A model generated the notes under the pieces. It made no database searches, was not told where the DNA came from, and saw only the letters and a program-made list of their open reading frames with translations. From UBA7236 sp036734545 (GTDB lineage: Bacteria; Bacteroidota; Bacteroidia; Chitinophagales; BACL12), in NCBI GenBank assembly GCA_036734545.1, contig DAIMYJ010000078.1, forward strand, positions 1 to 15,107: a stretch of 15,107 nt of DNA. The letters are read 5' to 3'. This document shows positions 14,030 to 15,107 of this stretch, one piece after another. A program made the position numbers and the translations under genes. Each line of letters starts with the position of its first letter. The stretch's first letter is position 1.

Positions 14030-14068
14030 AGGTGTGCAACACCTGCCTGCACGATCGTGATCGATCAC
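14030..14068. other. Two inverted repeats between convergent genes
   Basis: AGGTGT-GCA-ACACCT (14030-14044) is a 6-bp stem with a 3-base loop. GTGATCGATCAC (14057-14068) is a perfect 12-bp palindrome. Both lie in the 66-base gap between the barrel gene and the DUF4199-like gene. Neither is followed by a U-tract on either strand, so they are weak candidates for a convergent transcription-end region. Confidence 0.35.
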
Positions 14069-14077
14069 TTGAATATC

Positions 14078-14572
14078 TTAATTTGCTGTTTTAGGTCCCT
14101 TCTTTAGGAACAGCGCCACAATAGCTGTGGTAACTATGCCCATCACTGGTGTGAACAGCACAGTGATCATTAAATAATTCTTCAGATTGAAGTTCGCTTC
14201 CGCCTCCTCCTGTGTTGAGGCGCCGCTGGAAACTGCATATTGGATGGCGTTCTCAAAATAATCAGGTGTAATGATCGTAGAGGTAATATATTGCGAGAGC
14301 GGTGACAACAAAGTGACCACGATGGTCATGATGAGTCCCGCAGTGAATCCCTGCCTGTAGGTCATGGCACCGCCCAGTTGTTTGTTGCGCTTCTCGCGCA
14401 GGGCGAGCACATACATCAATATGGCAGGTATAGCCACCAGATTGGTGACCACGGCGTGTTTATCAATGTGTGTATCGTGCAGTCCGGCCAAGCGTTCCAT
14501 GGTCATCCAGGCGAGTTGCATCAGTATGAAAAATACTCCCCATTTGATCTCGAGTGCATAGTTTTTTATCAT
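14078..14572 (-). CDS. Four-helix inner-membrane protein, DUF4199-like
   Basis: With the ATG at 14572 the protein has 164 residues. The frame is open further upstream to 14653, but that extension runs inside the SRPBCC gene. The ATG at 14572 overlaps that gene's stop as ATGA, a common coupling arrangement. Hydrophobic segments at about residues 10-25, 40-57, 80-100 and 130-155 suggest four membrane helices. The order of helices, the basic REKRNKQLGG loop and the AMTYRQGFTAGL segment before helix 3 match the DUF4199 family, which is widespread in Bacteroidota and has no known function. The C-terminus is short and basic (LKKGPKTAN) and probably cytoplasmic. Its close link to an SRPBCC protein suggests joint expression, not a known pathway. 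Confidence 0.85.
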   Translation of the reverse strand: MIKNYALEIKWGVFFILMQLAWMTMERLAGLHDTHIDKHAVVTNLVAIPAILMYVLALREKRNKQLGGAMTYRQGFTAGLIMTIVVTLLSPLSQYITSTIITPDYFENAIQYAVSSGASTQEEAEANFNLKNYLMITVLFTPVMGIVTTAIVALFLKKGPKTAN

Positions 14573-15009
14573 AGCGGTTGTTTTTCGACAAATGACTTGA
14601 ATTGTTCCAGGTATTTCTGAGATTGTTTCCTGAATGCACCCGGCATCAACCACCCCATTATCTTCATAAAGCCTTTCATCTGAAAAGTATTTTCGGTGAT
14701 ATACCGGGTTTTACCATCCGGCAGTGCCTCAAACCTGTTCACGACGATATTGTGTACACCGTTCGCATCATACGTGCCGCTGAATTCCCGCGGCAGATCG
14801 CGCACCGTTATTGTTTCGATCATCTCGATGCGCCGCGATCCCATCTGAAATACCAACTTAGCTTTAGCGCCCGGCTGACCGGGTTCGCCGCTGATCAATT
14901 CAAACGATTGCAGGCCATCCATCCATTCATATAAATTCTTCGGGTCGTCGAACAAACGGACTACCACGTCCACCGGGCGGTCAATGATGATCTCAGAGAG
15001 GTAATGCAT
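14569..15009 (-). CDS. SRPBCC-fold (START/Bet v1-like) protein
   Basis: The 146-residue cytoplasmic protein opens with the typical first strand and helix of the fold, in which IIIDRPVDVVVRLFDDPKN is followed by a Trp in LYEWMDGLQ. It continues with GAKAKLVFQMG, the antiparallel strands around EMIETITVRDLP, and a long C-terminal helix (FRKQSQKYLEQFKSFVE). Proteins of this superfamily hold a hydrophobic ligand in a deep cavity; members include polyketide cyclases, lipid carriers and coenzyme Q-binding Coq10 types. The ligand here cannot be told. The start at 15009 gives the usual length. Upstream, TATCTTCA (15034-15027) is a partial match to the -7 octamer, and the same octamer occurs at 10590-10597 before the lipoprotein gene. 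The stop overlaps the start of the DUF4199-like gene by four bases. Confidence 0.86.
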   Translation of the reverse strand: MHYLSEIIIDRPVDVVVRLFDDPKNLYEWMDGLQSFELISGEPGQPGAKAKLVFQMGSRRIEMIETITVRDLPREFSGTYDANGVHNIVVNRFEALPDGKTRYITENTFQMKGFMKIMGWLMPGAFRKQSQKYLEQFKSFVEKQPL

Positions 15010-15044
15010 GATCGGGTTTTGTTGATTGAAGATAGGGAAAATGG

Positions 15045-15086
15045 GTGAGTGGTGAGTGGTGAGTGGTGAGTGGTGAGTGGTGGGGT
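15045..15086. repeat. Heptad tandem array, five exact GTGAGTG units
   Basis: Five perfect consecutive copies of GTGAGTG (15045-15079) followed by one degenerate copy (GTGGGGT). The remaining 21 bases to the window end are also G/T-rich. The array lies just upstream of the SRPBCC gene's probable promoter, and the unit is the same as at 8654-8667. Perfect copies imply recent slippage, so this copy number may vary between strains. Confidence 0.9.
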
Positions 15087-15107
15087 AGAAGATCGGTGGG
15101 GTGTGTG

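Noticed and set aside
15045..15086. CRISPR-like repeat array
   Set aside because: The 7-bp units are contiguous without spacers and no cas gene is present, so it is a plain short tandem repeat.

Overview
The window looks like chromosomal DNA of a member of the phylum Bacteroidota, probably near Chitinophagales or Saprospirales, and very likely from a draft or metagenomic assembly because it contains a run of ten Ns. The placement is an inference. It rests on (i) several exact copies of the Bacteroidota -7 promoter octamer TAnnTTTG close to gene starts, with no convincing Shine-Dalgarno sequences; (ii) gene families typical of the phylum (small outer-membrane barrels, a DUF4199-type membrane protein, a DUF5723-like barrel next to a large acidic lipoprotein, a PolB-like 3'-5' exonuclease, a fused two-domain dipeptide-type ABC ATPase); and (iii) low-complexity intergenic DNA made of degenerate 7-bp units.

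Layout, left to right. 1-228: intergenic heptad repeats and a 16-bp inverted repeat. 229-1503 (-): type II NADH dehydrogenase, divergent from 1644-2861 (+), a PLP-dependent Cys/Met-metabolism enzyme. 2947-3597 (-): small secreted beta-barrel protein, divergent from a two-gene unit at 3751-5223 (+) of an SDR oxidoreductase and a DnaQ-fold exonuclease. 5300-5731 (-): Hsp20 chaperone with its own terminator and an operator-like promoter region. 5920-8356 (+): two overlapping genes, a secreted protein with two retropepsin-like lobes and a secreted protein with four CBM48/AMPK-type glycogen-binding-like modules. 8357-8795: gene-free stretch with heptad repeats, a G-free strand with a possible G-quadruplex on the minus strand, and the assembly gap. 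8796-14011 (+): likely operon of a fused ABC ATPase, a 694-aa lipoprotein and a 439-aa outer-membrane barrel. 14078-15009 (-): convergent pair of an SRPBCC-fold protein and a four-helix DUF4199-like membrane protein joined by an ATGA overlap. 15010-15107: more heptad repeats.

Most genes are housekeeping or envelope genes. No mobile element, CRISPR array, tRNA or rRNA was seen, and I do not see a defence or biosynthetic system. The points most worth a second look are the degenerate repeats with a shared 7-bp period but different unit sequences at several intergenic sites, the translationally coupled pair of a pepsin-like double-lobed protease and a catalysis-free four-module CBM protein, the half-site arrangement at the hsp20 promoter, and the lipoprotein/barrel pair behind an ABC ATPase that has no permease nearby.
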